Shown: piece after piece, positions 8,794 to 17,416 of the stretch | Numbering within the stretch: the first letter of the stretch is position 1 | Layout: each line of letters opens with the position of its first letter | Source: Rhodocyclales bacterium | GTDB lineage: Bacteria > Pseudomonadota > Gammaproteobacteria > Burkholderiales > Rhodocyclaceae | Direction: 5' to 3' | Assembly (NCBI GenBank): GCA_016214145.1 | Contig: JACRPA010000008.1 | Location: forward strand, 48,939 to 112,938 | Length of the DNA: 64,000 nt | Made by a program: the position numbers and the translations under genes | Notes under the pieces: model-generated | Database searches by the model: none | The model's input: only the letters and a program-made list of their open reading frames with translations | Told to the model about the DNA's origin: nothing

Positions 8794-10365
8794 GTGTTTC
8801 CGCTGTATTCCCTGGCATCCCTGCTGCCCGAAGGCGGTCAAGCCTTCGCCGCGGGACTGCATCCGGAGATGCTGCGGTCCTGGCTGGACACCCTTTCAGG
8901 CATGCCGCCGGAGGAAGCCGCCATCGCCCTCACGGAACGCCTGAAGCGGCCGGGCGTCTCGGCCAGCTTCCGCGTCCGCCTGAAGATGCTCGACATGATG
9001 GCCGAGGAAACCCGGCGCATCGCGGGCCTCTTCGAAGCCGAACTGAACAGGGCGCATCACCCCCTCTCGACCGCCCTGCAGCGCAAGGTCGTCATCGGCA
9101 ACGATCTGCTCAAGTACCACGCCCAATGCTACCGGGCCGCCGTCGACAGGCTCAAGGGCGGCTGGATCAGCCGGGGCAAAACCGACCTTCTGCGGCGCAC
9201 GCTGGCGCACGCCATGGACATGGAGCGGCGGCGCCTTGTCCTGGCCTACCGCGCCTATGCGCCGGGCTCGAAATCCGCCTGGCGCAGCCTGCACGCGCTG
9301 CACCGCGGCGCACCGACCGAAGGCCATGCCGCGCCTGCTTGCGCCGGCGCCGGCGACTCGCCCCGCCACCTCTACGTCAAGACGCTCCTGCTGGCGCTCG
9401 CCGAGCCGGTGCAGATGGCGCCGGGCGAGCTCGACCGCGCCCGCTTCTACCTGGACCGCTACGCCGGCCTGGCCGAGCTGAAGGACCTGACGCGCTTTGC
9501 GAGGGAACCCAGCTCCCGCGAGGGCTGCTTCCTCATCCGGCAGGACGAGGAAGGGCCCGGGCGCTCCTTGCAGAAGTGGCACAACATCGAGACCCGGAGC
9601 GGCGACCTGCTGCTCGACTGCGGCCCCTTGCTGAAAAAGATGCGCAGCCAGATCGACGCGCTCGAGCACGGCGTGCTGCCCTCGAAGATCGGCCTGCCGA
9701 GCGTGGCGCACCGCCCGCAGTACCTGGCCATGATGAAAAACCTGCTCATGCTGTGGAGCGATCCGCCTTCGCGCCGCTCCCCGCGCCAGCATTTCAAGCC
9801 GAGGGTCGAGATCGCCGCCGGCCTCGACGATCTCTGGACGCTGCTCTCCGGCGCCGCGCTCAAGCGCCGCCGCGACGACAGCGCGCCGTCCGATGCCGCC
9901 GCGCACGGCCTCGAACTCAGCGAATGGTCCGTCACCAACGAAAGCCCGACGGGTTTCGCCCTCCAGTACCTGAACGGCGAGAGCAGCGCGCTCTCCGTCG
10001 GCGCCCTCGTCGGCGTGCGTTCCCAGGATCGCAGCAAGTCGCATATCTGCCTGGTGCGGCGGCTCGTCAGCGGGGATCGGCGTCGCGCCGAACTCGGCCT
10101 GCAAAAATACGCGCCTTTCGCCGTGCCGACCCTGATCTCGTGGAGCGGCAGCGCCGCCGCCGGCAAGCCGCCGGCCAGGGCGATCGTGCTGCCGCGCGTG
10201 CCTTCCCTGGACGGCGCGGCGGCGGTCATCGTGGCGCCCCATGTGCTCAGGTCCGGCAAGCGCGTTCCGTTCGTTCTCGACGGCCGGAACGTGACGCGCC
10301 TGGCCGGCGCGCCCGTCGAGCGCTGCGCCGGCTACGAAATCTTCTCCCTCGGCAACCCGGACTGA
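8794..10365 (+). CDS. Uncharacterised 523-residue protein, tandem paralogue B
   Basis: The second copy of the pair, 105 bases downstream of the first. It starts with GTG at 8794, supported by AAAGGA about ten bases upstream. Shared blocks with paralogue A include YAPGSKSAWRSLH, AEPVQMAPGELDRARFYLDR, LSEWSVTNESPTGFALQYL and HICLVRRLVSGD. Length and block order are kept, but overall identity is moderate, so the duplication is old and the copies have probably specialised. Function is unknown; a cyclic-di-GMP-type PilZ role is possible but unproven. Confidence 0.8.
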   Translation: MFPLYSLASLLPEGGQAFAAGLHPEMLRSWLDTLSGMPPEEAAIALTERLKRPGVSASFRVRLKMLDMMAEETRRIAGLFEAELNRAHHPLSTALQRKVVIGNDLLKYHAQCYRAAVDRLKGGWISRGKTDLLRRTLAHAMDMERRRLVLAYRAYAPGSKSAWRSLHALHRGAPTEGHAAPACAGAGDSPRHLYVKTLLLALAEPVQMAPGELDRARFYLDRYAGLAELKDLTRFAREPSSREGCFLIRQDEEGPGRSLQKWHNIETRSGDLLLDCGPLLKKMRSQIDALEHGVLPSKIGLPSVAHRPQYLAMMKNLLMLWSDPPSRRSPRQHFKPRVEIAAGLDDLWTLLSGAALKRRRDDSAPSDAAAHGLELSEWSVTNESPTGFALQYLNGESSALSVGALVGVRSQDRSKSHICLVRRLVSGDRRRAELGLQKYAPFAVPTLISWSGSAAAGKPPARAIVLPRVPSLDGAAAVIVAPHVLRSGKRVPFVLDGRNVTRLAGAPVERCAGYEIFSLGNPD

Positions 10366-10381
10366 TCGGCAAGGTTCCCGG

Positions 10382-11164
10382 TCAGGACTGCCCCGGATCG
10401 GGCGCGAATCCGCCGGGGAAGGGCCGCGGGTGTCCAGGGTGTCCATGGCGCGGCGCAGGCGGGATGATGCCGCGCGCCACCAGGTTCTCGCGCGAATCGT
10501 AGTGGATCGTCAGCACCTCCTCCGGCGCCTCGCCGGCGCGGCGAAAATCCGTGTAGCGCGTCGGATCGTTCAGGCGCTCGCCGTGGCCGGTGCCCAGACG
10601 CTCCGCCTCCCGTTTGGCCCTGGCCTCGCCGACCGCATCGGCGGCCGCCGATTCCGCCGCGCGCGCCGCCGGCGCCTGCTTCGACAGCGCGCCCGACGTC
10701 ATCGGATCGATGCGCGGCTCGACAAATTCCCGGAACACCGCCACGCCGATGACGCCGACGTTGTCCGGCCGCCCGCTGCGCGCGGCATAGGAATCCGGCA
10801 GCGCGGTGAAATAGAAGGCCGCCACGTCGTCGAGGCTCTTGCGCCAGCCGCGGATCTCGGCGGATTGCCACGGACCCAGCACGTAGCCCGACTGCCGCGC
10901 CGCCGCCGTCTCGCCGGTGACGGCATTCACGCCATCCACCGAAAGCACCGTCAGCAGCCGGCCGCCGCTGCGATTGACGAGCCGCACCGCATAGCGCTCG
11001 CCCGGCGTGCCGGCGACGTACAGGCGCCCGCCATGGCGCCAGGTTTCCAGTTTCTGCCCCGTCGCGCGGCTGACGATGTCCACCTCGGCCAGGCGGCCGG
11101 CGTCGGCCACCGAAGCACAGCCCGAAAGAATCGACAGCGCCAGGAGCGCAAGAAGTTTCCGCAT
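10382..11164 (-). CDS. Putative outer-membrane lipoprotein, function unknown
   Basis: A 260-residue protein starting MRKLLALLALSILSGC, a clear lipoprotein signal with lipobox LSGC. The mature part contains an Ig-like beta region (RLYVAGTPGERYAVRLVNRSGGRLL) and the block VLGPWQSAEIRGWRKSLDDVAAFYFT, which I recall from uncharacterised lipoproteins of beta- and gammaproteobacteria. The C-terminus is Pro/Gly rich. It is divergent from the amidase gene, with 46 bases between the starts. A cell-envelope role fits that neighbour but is inference. Confidence 0.8.
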   Translation of the reverse strand: MRKLLALLALSILSGCASVADAGRLAEVDIVSRATGQKLETWRHGGRLYVAGTPGERYAVRLVNRSGGRLLTVLSVDGVNAVTGETAAARQSGYVLGPWQSAEIRGWRKSLDDVAAFYFTALPDSYAARSGRPDNVGVIGVAVFREFVEPRIDPMTSGALSKQAPAARAAESAAADAVGEARAKREAERLGTGHGERLNDPTRYTDFRRAGEAPEEVLTIHYDSRENLVARGIIPPAPRHGHPGHPRPFPGGFAPDPGQS

Positions 11165-11210
11165 GTTAGCCTCCGAAAAAAAGGGGTTGCATGCCATCAA
11201 ACGGAGGCGC

Positions 11211-11918
11211 ATGAAAAACGGGGTTAAGGCGCTGCTGACGCTGGCCGCGCTGGCCTCTGCGGGCGCGCATGGCCAGCCGCTGGTCGCCCTCGATGTCGGC
11301 CACTCGCTTGCCCGGCCCGGCGCCATCAGCGCGCGCGGCGCGCCGGAGTTCGACTTCAACCTGAAGCTGGCGCAGGCCATTGCCGCCGAGCTGGGCAAGG
11401 GCGGCGTGGCGGTGCGCCTGATCGGCGCCGACGGCCTTGCCGACAATCCGGCCGAACGATCGCCGCAGGCCGCCGGCGCGCAGCTGCTGCTCTCCATCCA
11501 CCACGACGCGGTCCAGCCGGAATACCTCCGGCACTGGCAGCACGGCGGCGAGACGCGCCCCTACAGCGACCGCTTCCGCGGCCATGCCCTCTTCATCTCC
11601 GGCCGCAACCCGCAGGAAGCGCGCAGCCTGCACTGCGCCGCGCGCATCGGCGGCGCGCTGCGCCGCGCCGGCTTCATCCCCACCCGACACCATGCCGAGC
11701 CGATCGAGGGCGAGGCCCGGCCCTGGGCCGACTACGCCGCCGGTGTGCACTACTACGACAACCTGGTGGTGCTGAAGACGGCGGAGGTGCCGGCGGTGCT
11801 GTTCGAGGCCGGCGTCATCGTCAACCGCCGGGAAGAATTGCTTCTGGCGCAGGAAGGCCGCCGCGCGCGCATGGCGAAGGCGGCGGCGCGCGGCATCCTC
11901 GATTGCCTGCCGCGGTGA
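11211..11918 (+). CDS. N-acetylmuramoyl-L-alanine amidase (Amidase_3 type)
   Basis: A 235-residue periplasmic peptidoglycan amidase that would cut the lactyl-amide bond between MurNAc and the stem peptide. A signal peptide ends near AGAHGQ. The Zn-site pattern of the AmiC/Amidase_3 family is visible: DVGHS (His), the Glu in GAPEFDFN, SIHHDA (His) and the catalytic Glu in LFEAG. The start at 11211 has a strong ribosome site (GGAGG, 4 bases upstream); longer frames overlap the divergent lipoprotein gene. Confidence 0.88.
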   Translation: MKNGVKALLTLAALASAGAHGQPLVALDVGHSLARPGAISARGAPEFDFNLKLAQAIAAELGKGGVAVRLIGADGLADNPAERSPQAAGAQLLLSIHHDAVQPEYLRHWQHGGETRPYSDRFRGHALFISGRNPQEARSLHCAARIGGALRRAGFIPTRHHAEPIEGEARPWADYAAGVHYYDNLVVLKTAEVPAVLFEAGVIVNRREELLLAQEGRRARMAKAAARGILDCLPR

Positions 11919-12006
11919 ACCCATGAAGTGTGTCTTCCCCCTCGGCATTACTTGTGTTACGGTAATGCAGGATTTCAAATAATAAACAAACAAGGAGGGG
12001 GGAATC

Positions 12007-12243
12007 ATGATGGCACCATGCTATTCCTGCGGGGAGCAGATACGACTTGGCGACATCGTCGGTGTCGGCTATGTCATGTTCGGCAAGATCGTCTACATGA
12101 TCGAACACGGCAAATACGGCGACGCCTTCAGGACGGACGATTGGGCGCATCTGGACAGCGGCTATGTGATACAGACAGCCGAAGGCGCGCTGTTTCATTG
12201 CGAGCACGAAGCGGAAATGGCCCTGCTCGACCGCGCCGACTAG
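12007..12243 (+). CDS. Small Cys/His protein, 78 residues, unknown
   Basis: The start is fixed by a very strong ribosome site (AAGGAGGGGGG) just upstream of tandem ATG codons. The protein has CYSC at residues 5-8 and HCEHE near the C-terminus, a spacing that could bind one zinc ion, with a hydrophobic middle (GVGYVMFGKIVYMI). I do not recognise a family. Its stop overlaps the stop of the convergent anti-sigma gene by four bases. Codon use is normal. Confidence 0.75.
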   Translation: MMAPCYSCGEQIRLGDIVGVGYVMFGKIVYMIEHGKYGDAFRTDDWAHLDSGYVIQTAEGALFHCEHEAEMALLDRAD

Positions 12244-12935
12244 CGTAAATCTTCCGGCAGCTTGTAGTCCGGATAGGCCTTCCTGAATTCCGCCAGAGCC
12301 TCGGCGGCTTCCTTTTCCTTTCCCTGCTGCCTCAGTTGGCGGATGTCCTCCAGCCATTGCTCGGGGGTACGCGCCAGGGCGGCGCCGACCGCCTCCTTGC
12401 GCAGCGGCGCGGACTTGGCGCGCAGTTCGACGGCATTGGCGGCAGGCACGGCCTGCTGACGCATCGCCGGCGCCGGCGCCGCCTGCAGGACTTTCGGCTC
12501 GCTGGCAAAGGGCGGCGGTGCGGGAGCAACCGCCTCTGCCGCCGAAGCGGGGGCCGCGACGGGCGGGCGCTCCGCTTCGCGCGGCGCGGCTTCCCGCTTC
12601 GCTTCGGGCGGCGGCGCGGCCGGTTTCACGGCAAGGTCGGCCGCTTTCGCCTTCTCCTGCGGCGCAGCGGCCGGCGCGCTCTGCGCCGGCGGCGCTTCGG
12701 ACATCGGCCGCTCCTGTTCCTGCCGCACCAGCAAGGTCAGCGACACCGTCAGCACGACCGTGGCGGCGACGCTTATCGGACCGCCCCAGGTCCACCACCA
12801 GGTCCGCTTGCGCGCGGGCGCCACCTCGGCGCGCGCCGCGGCGAGGATGGCGCGATCCAGCGCCTCGGGCGGTTCGGCACCAGCCGCCTCGCGGTAGAGG
12901 CGCGAAATCTGTTCGTCGCGGATGTCTTCGTTCAT
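12240..12935 (-). CDS. Predicted membrane anti-sigma factor
   Basis: A 231-residue protein with a short cytoplasmic N-terminal helix region, one transmembrane segment (ISVAATVVLTVSLTLLV) near residues 52-68, a long Ala/Pro/Glu-rich linker and a C-terminal helical domain (TPEQWLEDIRQLRQQGKEKEA). Its start overlaps the end of the sigma gene by four bases, the usual arrangement for an ECF sigma and its cognate anti-sigma. It lacks an obvious zinc HxxxCxxC motif, so it is not a standard ZAS protein. The signal sensed is unknown. Confidence 0.78.
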   Translation of the reverse strand: MNEDIRDEQISRLYREAAGAEPPEALDRAILAAARAEVAPARKRTWWWTWGGPISVAATVVLTVSLTLLVRQEQERPMSEAPPAQSAPAAAPQEKAKAADLAVKPAAPPPEAKREAAPREAERPPVAAPASAAEAVAPAPPPFASEPKVLQAAPAPAMRQQAVPAANAVELRAKSAPLRKEAVGAALARTPEQWLEDIRQLRQQGKEKEAAEALAEFRKAYPDYKLPEDLR

Positions 12936-13513
12936 TGCAGATCCTTCAGTGCGGCCCGCAGCTTGTTCACGGCATAGCGCAGGCGGCTCTTCGCCGTCTC
13001 GCGGTTCACGCCGGTGGCGGCGGCGATCTCCTCCAGCTTCAGATCGCCCTCCTCGCTCATCAGGAAGGTTTCCCGCTGCGCCGCCGGCAGCGCCTCGATG
13101 TGCTTCACCAGTTCCTGCGCCAGCGCCTTGCGCTCCGCCAGCCGCTCGGGCTGTTCGGCCGCCGGCGCGGGGATCGCCTCGGCCGGATCGTCCGGGCAGT
13201 CCTCGCCGTCGTCGTGCGCGTAGCTGGCGACGGCGTCGCGGGCATGGCGCCGGTAGTGGTCGATGAGGCGGTTGTGGGCGATGCGGAACAGCCAGGTGGA
13301 GAACTTCGCCGCCACCTCGTAGCCCTTGCGCGCATTCACCACCTTGAGCCAGATGTCCTGGAACAGTTCGTCGGCGAAGGCGGCGCTGCCGCACTGGCGC
13401 AGCAGATGGCGGTAGAGCCGGCTGCGCCAGCGCCGGTAGAGCGCCTCGAACGCGGCGGCATCGCCGTCGCGATAGGCCAGCATCAGCGCCTCGTCGCTCA
13501 TCCCCTCGTGCAT
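12932..13513 (-). CDS. ECF-type RNA polymerase sigma factor
   Basis: A 193-residue sigma70-family protein with region 2 (AFEALYRRWRSRLYRHLL ... DELFQDIWLKV ... FSTWLFRIAHNRLIDHYRR) and region 4 (LPAAQRETFLMSEEGDLKLEEIAAATGV ... AKSRLRYAVNKLR). An acidic linker separates them. It is co-transcribed with the anti-sigma gene. No region 1 or 3 is present, as expected for ECF factors. The target regulon cannot be told from sequence; a self-promoter was not convincing. Confidence 0.93.
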   Translation of the reverse strand: MHEGMSDEALMLAYRDGDAAAFEALYRRWRSRLYRHLLRQCGSAAFADELFQDIWLKVVNARKGYEVAAKFSTWLFRIAHNRLIDHYRRHARDAVASYAHDDGEDCPDDPAEAIPAPAAEQPERLAERKALAQELVKHIEALPAAQRETFLMSEEGDLKLEEIAAATGVNRETAKSRLRYAVNKLRAALKDLQ

Positions 13514-13655
13514 TCCCGCAGTCTATGTGGGTTTAAACGTCAGAGGCAAGAACGCGGGGTTATCATGTTCCTGAAAACAATTTGACCCGGCGCAATGTTT
13601 TCGCCATCTCATCGGCATAGATTGAAACAGATAATTCCCTTACCCGAGAGCCATC

Positions 13656-15059
13656 ATGGACGCCATGGAGTACATCGAGAACCGCACCTTCGACGAGATC
13701 CAGGTTGGCGACTGCGCCACCCTCGTCCGCACCCTCAAGCCGCAGGACATCCAGCTCTTCGCCATCATGTCGGGCGACGTCAACCCCGCCCACGTCGACC
13801 CCGAATACGCCAAGAGCAGCATGTTCCAGGAGGTGATCGCCCACGGCATGTGGGGCGGTGCGCTGATCTCCACCGTGCTCGGCACGCAGTTCCCCGGACC
13901 GGGCACCATCTACATCGACCAGACGCTGCACTTCTCGCGCCCGGTCGGCCTCGGCGACACCATCACCGTGACGCTGACGGCGACGCGCAAGTTCGACCAC
14001 AACCACCACATCCTTTTCGACTGCGTGTGCACCAACCAGGACGGGCAAACGGTGATCCGCGGCACGGCCGAGGTGCTGGCGCCGACGGAGAAGATCAAGC
14101 GCGCCCGCATCGAGCTGCCGGAAGTGACTCTCCTCGACCGCGAGGCGCGCTACCAGCACCTGCTCGCCCGCACCAGGGGCCTCGCCGCGATTCCCATGGC
14201 CGTGGTGCACCCCTGCGACCGCGAATCCCTGCTCGGCGTGGTGGAAGCGACGCAGGCCGGCCTCATCGTGCCGACGCTGGTCGGCCCGGAAGCGAAGATC
14301 CGCGCGGTGGCCGAGCAGCAGGGCATCGACCTCGCCGGAATAACCCTCATCGACGTCGAGCACAGCCATGCCGCGGCGGCGCGCGCGGTGGCGCTGGTGC
14401 GCGAAGGCAAGGCCGAAGCGCTGATGAAGGGCTCGCTGCACACCGACGAGTTGATGGTCGAGGTGGTCGACGCCAATACCGGCCTGCGCACGGCGCGGCG
14501 CATCAGCCACGTCTTCCTCGCCGACGTGCCGACCTACCCGAAGCCGCTGCTCATCACCGACGCCGCGATCAACATCGATCCCGACCTCGAATGCAAGGCC
14601 GACATCGTGCGCAACGCCATCGACCTGGCGATCGTGCTCGGCATCGTCGAGCCGAAGGTGGCCATCCTCGCCGCCGTCGAGACCGTCACCCCGAAAATGC
14701 GCGCCACGCTGGATGCCGCCGCGCTGTGCAAGATGGCCGACCGCGGCCAGATCACGGGCGGCGTGCTGGATGGGCCGCTGGCCTTCGACAACGCCATCTC
14801 CATCGTCGCCGCCAAGACCAAGGGCATCCACTCCGCCGTGGCCGGACGCGCCGACATCCTCGTGGTGCCCGACCTCGAGTCCGGCAACATGCTGGCCAAG
14901 CAGCTCGAATACCTGGCCGAGGCGCTGATGACCGGCGTGGTGGTCGGCGCGCGCGTGCCCATCGTGCTGACCAGCCGCGCCGACACGGCGGAGACCCGCG
15001 CCGCCTCCTGCGCCATCGCGCTGCTCATGGCGCACGCCAAGCGGAAACAGGCAAAATAA
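13656..15059 (+). CDS. Bifunctional MaoC-like enoyl-CoA hydratase / phosphate acetyltransferase
   Basis: A 467-residue fusion. Residues 1-145 form a MaoC-type hot-dog domain (SGDVNPAHVDPEYA, then FQEVIAHGMWGGALIS with the catalytic Asp/His pattern). Residues 150-467 form a phosphate acetyl/butyryltransferase domain (DVPTYPKPLLITDAAINIDP and VVVGARVPIVLTSRADT). It would convert acyl-CoA to acyl-phosphate for the kinase encoded next, giving ATP from acetyl-CoA or a short acyl-CoA. Start 13656 was taken; ATG 13665 is an alternative. The fusion is common in betaproteobacteria. Confidence 0.93.
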   Translation: MDAMEYIENRTFDEIQVGDCATLVRTLKPQDIQLFAIMSGDVNPAHVDPEYAKSSMFQEVIAHGMWGGALISTVLGTQFPGPGTIYIDQTLHFSRPVGLGDTITVTLTATRKFDHNHHILFDCVCTNQDGQTVIRGTAEVLAPTEKIKRARIELPEVTLLDREARYQHLLARTRGLAAIPMAVVHPCDRESLLGVVEATQAGLIVPTLVGPEAKIRAVAEQQGIDLAGITLIDVEHSHAAAARAVALVREGKAEALMKGSLHTDELMVEVVDANTGLRTARRISHVFLADVPTYPKPLLITDAAINIDPDLECKADIVRNAIDLAIVLGIVEPKVAILAAVETVTPKMRATLDAAALCKMADRGQITGGVLDGPLAFDNAISIVAAKTKGIHSAVAGRADILVVPDLESGNMLAKQLEYLAEALMTGVVVGARVPIVLTSRADTAETRAASCAIALLMAHAKRKQAK

Positions 15060-15060
15060 T

Positions 15061-15120
15061 GTAGGAGCGGGCTTGCCCGCGATTGCGAAGGCCAATATCG
15101 CGGGCAAGCCCGCTCCTACA
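15061..15120. repeat. Palindromic repeat, family 2, copy b
   Basis: The arms GTAGGAGCGGGCTTGCCCGC and GCGGGCAAGCCCGCTCCTAC surround a loop containing GCCAATAT. It fills the spacer between the phosphate acetyltransferase and acetate kinase genes. The first base of a possible upstream ATG for ackA lies at its right end. The loop core resembles the loops of the family 3 elements at 34957-35020 and 51128-51190. Confidence 0.9.
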
Positions 15121-15143
15121 TGGACGCCTCACAGACACGCCCA

Positions 15144-16355
15144 ATGACCCCCGCCATCCTCACCATCAACGCCGGCTCTTCGAGCATCAAGTTCGCCCTC
15201 TTCGAGCGCGGCGACCCGCTGCGCCCCGAAGCCGCACTGCGCGGCGAGCTCGACGGCATCGGCGCGCAGCCGCGCCTGAAGGCGAAGGACGCCGCCGGCG
15301 CCGTACTGGCGGAACTGACTTTTGCGGAACTCGCCGGATTGCCCGCCGACGAGCAGCACCACCGAACGCTGGACTTCCTCATGCAGTGGCTGCGCGAACA
15401 CGATGGCGGCTGGCAGATCGCTGCTGTCGGCCATCGCGTGGTGCACGGCGCCGACCGCTACGCTGCCCCGGTGCTGCTGGCGCCCGCCGACGTCGACACG
15501 CTGGCCGGCTTCATCCCGCTGGCGCCGCTGCACCAGCCCTACAACGTCGCCGGCATCCGCGCCCTCTCCGCGCTGCTGCCCGGCGTGCCGCAGGTGGCCT
15601 GCTTCGACACCGCCTTCCACATGACGCAGCCCGAGGTGGCGCGCCGCTTCGCCTTGCCGCGCCGCCTCTCCGACGCCGGCATCAAGCGCTACGGCTTCCA
15701 CGGCCTTTCCTACGAATACATCGCCCGCGTCCTGCCGCAGCACCTGGGCGCGAAAGCCGACGGCCGCGTCGTCGTCGCCCACCTCGGCAACGGCGCCTCG
15801 ATGTGCGCCATGCGCGCGCGGAAGAGCATCGCCACAACGATGGGCTTCACCGCCCTCGACGGCCTCATGATGGGCACGCGCTGCGGCGCCATCGACCCCG
15901 GCGTGCTGCTGCACCTGATGGAATTTCGCGATCTGGACGCCGCCGCCATCACGAAACTGCTCTACAAGGAATCCGGCCTGCTCGGCGTCTCCGGCATCAG
16001 CCAGGACATGCGCGCCCTCCTCGACAGCCCCGCGCCGGAGGCGGCCGAGGCGGTCGAGCTGTTCTGCTACCGCGTCTCGCGCGAGCTGGGTTCGCTGGCG
16101 GCGGCGCTGGGCGGACTCGACGCGCTGGTGTTCACCGCCGGCATCGGCGAGCACGCCGCGCCGGTGCGCGAATCGGTGTGCCGGCAGGCGGAGTGGCTGG
16201 GCGTGAAGCTGGACGCGGGCGCCAACGGACGCAACGCCGCACGCATCAGCGCAGCGGACAGCAGGATCGATGTGCTGGTGCTGCCGACCAATGAGGAATG
16301 GATGATCGCGCAGCACACGGCGGAACTATTATCGAAAGGCGACCTCGCTTCGTAG
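15144..16355 (+). CDS. ackA: Acetate/propionate/butyrate kinase family protein (acetate kinase)
   Basis: A 403-residue ASKHA-fold kinase that makes ATP and acetate from acetyl-phosphate. It shows the family marks INAGSSSIKFALF at the N-terminus, AVGHRVVHGA, FDTAFH, YGFHGLSYEYI, HLGNGASM, TMGFTALDGLMMGTRCG and FTAGIGEHA. I chose 15144 because it starts the conserved fold directly. ATG 15120 would add eight residues but lies in a palindromic repeat; neither has a clear ribosome site. It pairs with the preceding phosphate acetyltransferase gene. A copy of the 23-base GCCG[T/A]-N10-CTGACTTT motif lies inside, encoding AVLAELTF. Confidence 0.93.
   Translation: MTPAILTINAGSSSIKFALFERGDPLRPEAALRGELDGIGAQPRLKAKDAAGAVLAELTFAELAGLPADEQHHRTLDFLMQWLREHDGGWQIAAVGHRVVHGADRYAAPVLLAPADVDTLAGFIPLAPLHQPYNVAGIRALSALLPGVPQVACFDTAFHMTQPEVARRFALPRRLSDAGIKRYGFHGLSYEYIARVLPQHLGAKADGRVVVAHLGNGASMCAMRARKSIATTMGFTALDGLMMGTRCGAIDPGVLLHLMEFRDLDAAAITKLLYKESGLLGVSGISQDMRALLDSPAPEAAEAVELFCYRVSRELGSLAAALGGLDALVFTAGIGEHAAPVRESVCRQAEWLGVKLDAGANGRNAARISAADSRIDVLVLPTNEEWMIAQHTAELLSKGDLAS
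15300..15322 (+). repeat. GCCG[T/A]-N10-CTGACTTT motif, copy 1 (inside ackA)
   Basis: GCCGT at 15300-15304, ten bases (ACTGGCGGAA), then CTGACTTT at 15315-15322, followed by TGC. It is read in frame as AVLAELTF in acetate kinase. See the finding on the motif family. Confidence 0.85.
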
Positions 16356-16432
16356 GTCGGGCTGTAGGTCGGCCTTCAGGCCGACAGCAGCGGCCAAAGT
16401 CGGCCTGAAGGCCAACCTACAATCCGACCTAC
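16352..16432. repeat. Palindromic repeat, family 1, copy b (nested)
   Basis: The GTAGGTCGG unit appears twice at the left and its inverse twice at the right (CCAACCTAC and CCGACCTAC), around GGCCTTCAGGCC and GGCCTGAAGGCC. It is a partly duplicated version of the element and fills the ackA to CDF-transporter spacer (16356-16443). It could act as a terminator for ackA. Confidence 0.85.
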
Positions 16433-16443
16433 ATACTGACACC

Positions 16444-17358
16444 ATGGCCCACGACCACCACCATCACGACCACGCACACGCCCACACCGCCTACCTGCCG
16501 GCAGCACTCATCGTCACGCTGCTCTATGCCGGCGTCGAGGCCGGCGCCGGCTGGTGGGCGGGCTCGCTGGCGCTGCTCTCGGATGCCGGCCACATGCTCA
16601 CCGACGCGCTGGCCCTGGCGCTGGCGGCGACGGCCGCCTGGGCGGCGCGGCGCCCGCCGACGCATCGCCTCAGCTTCGGCCTGCAGCGCATCGAGATCCT
16701 CGCCGCGCTGGGCAACGCCGGCTTCATGCTGGCGGTGATCCTCGGCATCGCCTGGAGCGCGGCCGAGCGTCTGCTGCATCCCGTCCCGGTGCAGGGCCTG
16801 GTGGTGACGGCCGTCGCCGTCGTCGGCCTGCTGGTCAATGTCGGCGTCGCCTGGCTGCTGGCGCACGGCGAATCGACGCTGAACACCCGCGCCGCCCTGC
16901 TGCACGTGCTGGGCGACCTGCTCGGCTCGGTGGCGGCGCTGGCCTCCGGCCTGGTCATCCAGTTCACCGGCTGGACGCCGGCCGACCCGCTGCTCTCCCT
17001 CTTTATCTGCGCCCTGATCCTCGTCTCGACGCTGCGCCTGGCGCGCGAGGCGGTGCATGCCCTGCTCGAAGGCGTGCCGCCGGGACTGGCTTTGCCGGAG
17101 GTCGGCCGCCGCATGGCGTCCATCGACGGCGTCGTCTCGGTGCACGACCTGCACATCTGGTCGCTCTCCTCAAACCACGCCGCGCTCTCCGCCCACGTCG
17201 TCGTGCGCGACCTCGCCGAATGGCCGCGCATCCTGTCCGACCTGAGCGCGCTGCTGCACGAGGCCTTCGGCATCGGCCACGCCACCCTTCAGCCCGAGCT
17301 TTTCCAGCCCGTTTTGTATGCCATCGGGGAACCGGAGAAACCCCACTTCCAGGGGTGA
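16444..17358 (+). CDS. Cation diffusion facilitator (CzcD/ZitB-like metal exporter)
   Basis: A 304-residue inner-membrane protein with a His-rich N-terminus (HDHHHHDHAHAH), six predicted membrane spans and the paired metal sites of Zn/Co/Cd exporters: LLSDAGHMLTDALAL in TM2 and LHVLGDLLGSVAAL in TM5. A cytoplasmic C-terminal domain contains VSVHDLHIW and HVVV. It should export Zn(II) or a related ion in exchange for protons. It stands alone behind a repeat element, with no metal regulator beside it. Confidence 0.93.
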   Translation: MAHDHHHHDHAHAHTAYLPAALIVTLLYAGVEAGAGWWAGSLALLSDAGHMLTDALALALAATAAWAARRPPTHRLSFGLQRIEILAALGNAGFMLAVILGIAWSAAERLLHPVPVQGLVVTAVAVVGLLVNVGVAWLLAHGESTLNTRAALLHVLGDLLGSVAALASGLVIQFTGWTPADPLLSLFICALILVSTLRLAREAVHALLEGVPPGLALPEVGRRMASIDGVVSVHDLHIWSLSSNHAALSAHVVVRDLAEWPRILSDLSALLHEAFGIGHATLQPELFQPVLYAIGEPEKPHFQG

Positions 17359-17402
17359 AACCGCCCGGAAACCCGCGCCAGTCCTAGGGTGCGCTGCGAC
17401 AT

Positions 17403-17416
17403 ACTATATCTAGTGT
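17403..17416. promoter_or_regulatory. NrdR-like box upstream of nrdJ
   Basis: ACTATATCTAGTGT matches the palindromic consensus bound by the RNR repressor NrdR, whose core is a TATAT-like centre with flanking AC and GTGT. It lies about 150 bases before nrdJ in an AT-rich gene-free stretch (17359-17562). A weaker similar core, CAGTATATTGAT, occurs near 17511-17522; NrdR boxes usually come in pairs. No nrdR gene is in the window. Confidence 0.6.

Noticed and set aside
13514..13580. An ECF-type autoregulated promoter before the sigma gene (GGAAC ... TCTGA)
   Set aside because: The spacing between the two elements is several bases longer than known ECF promoters.
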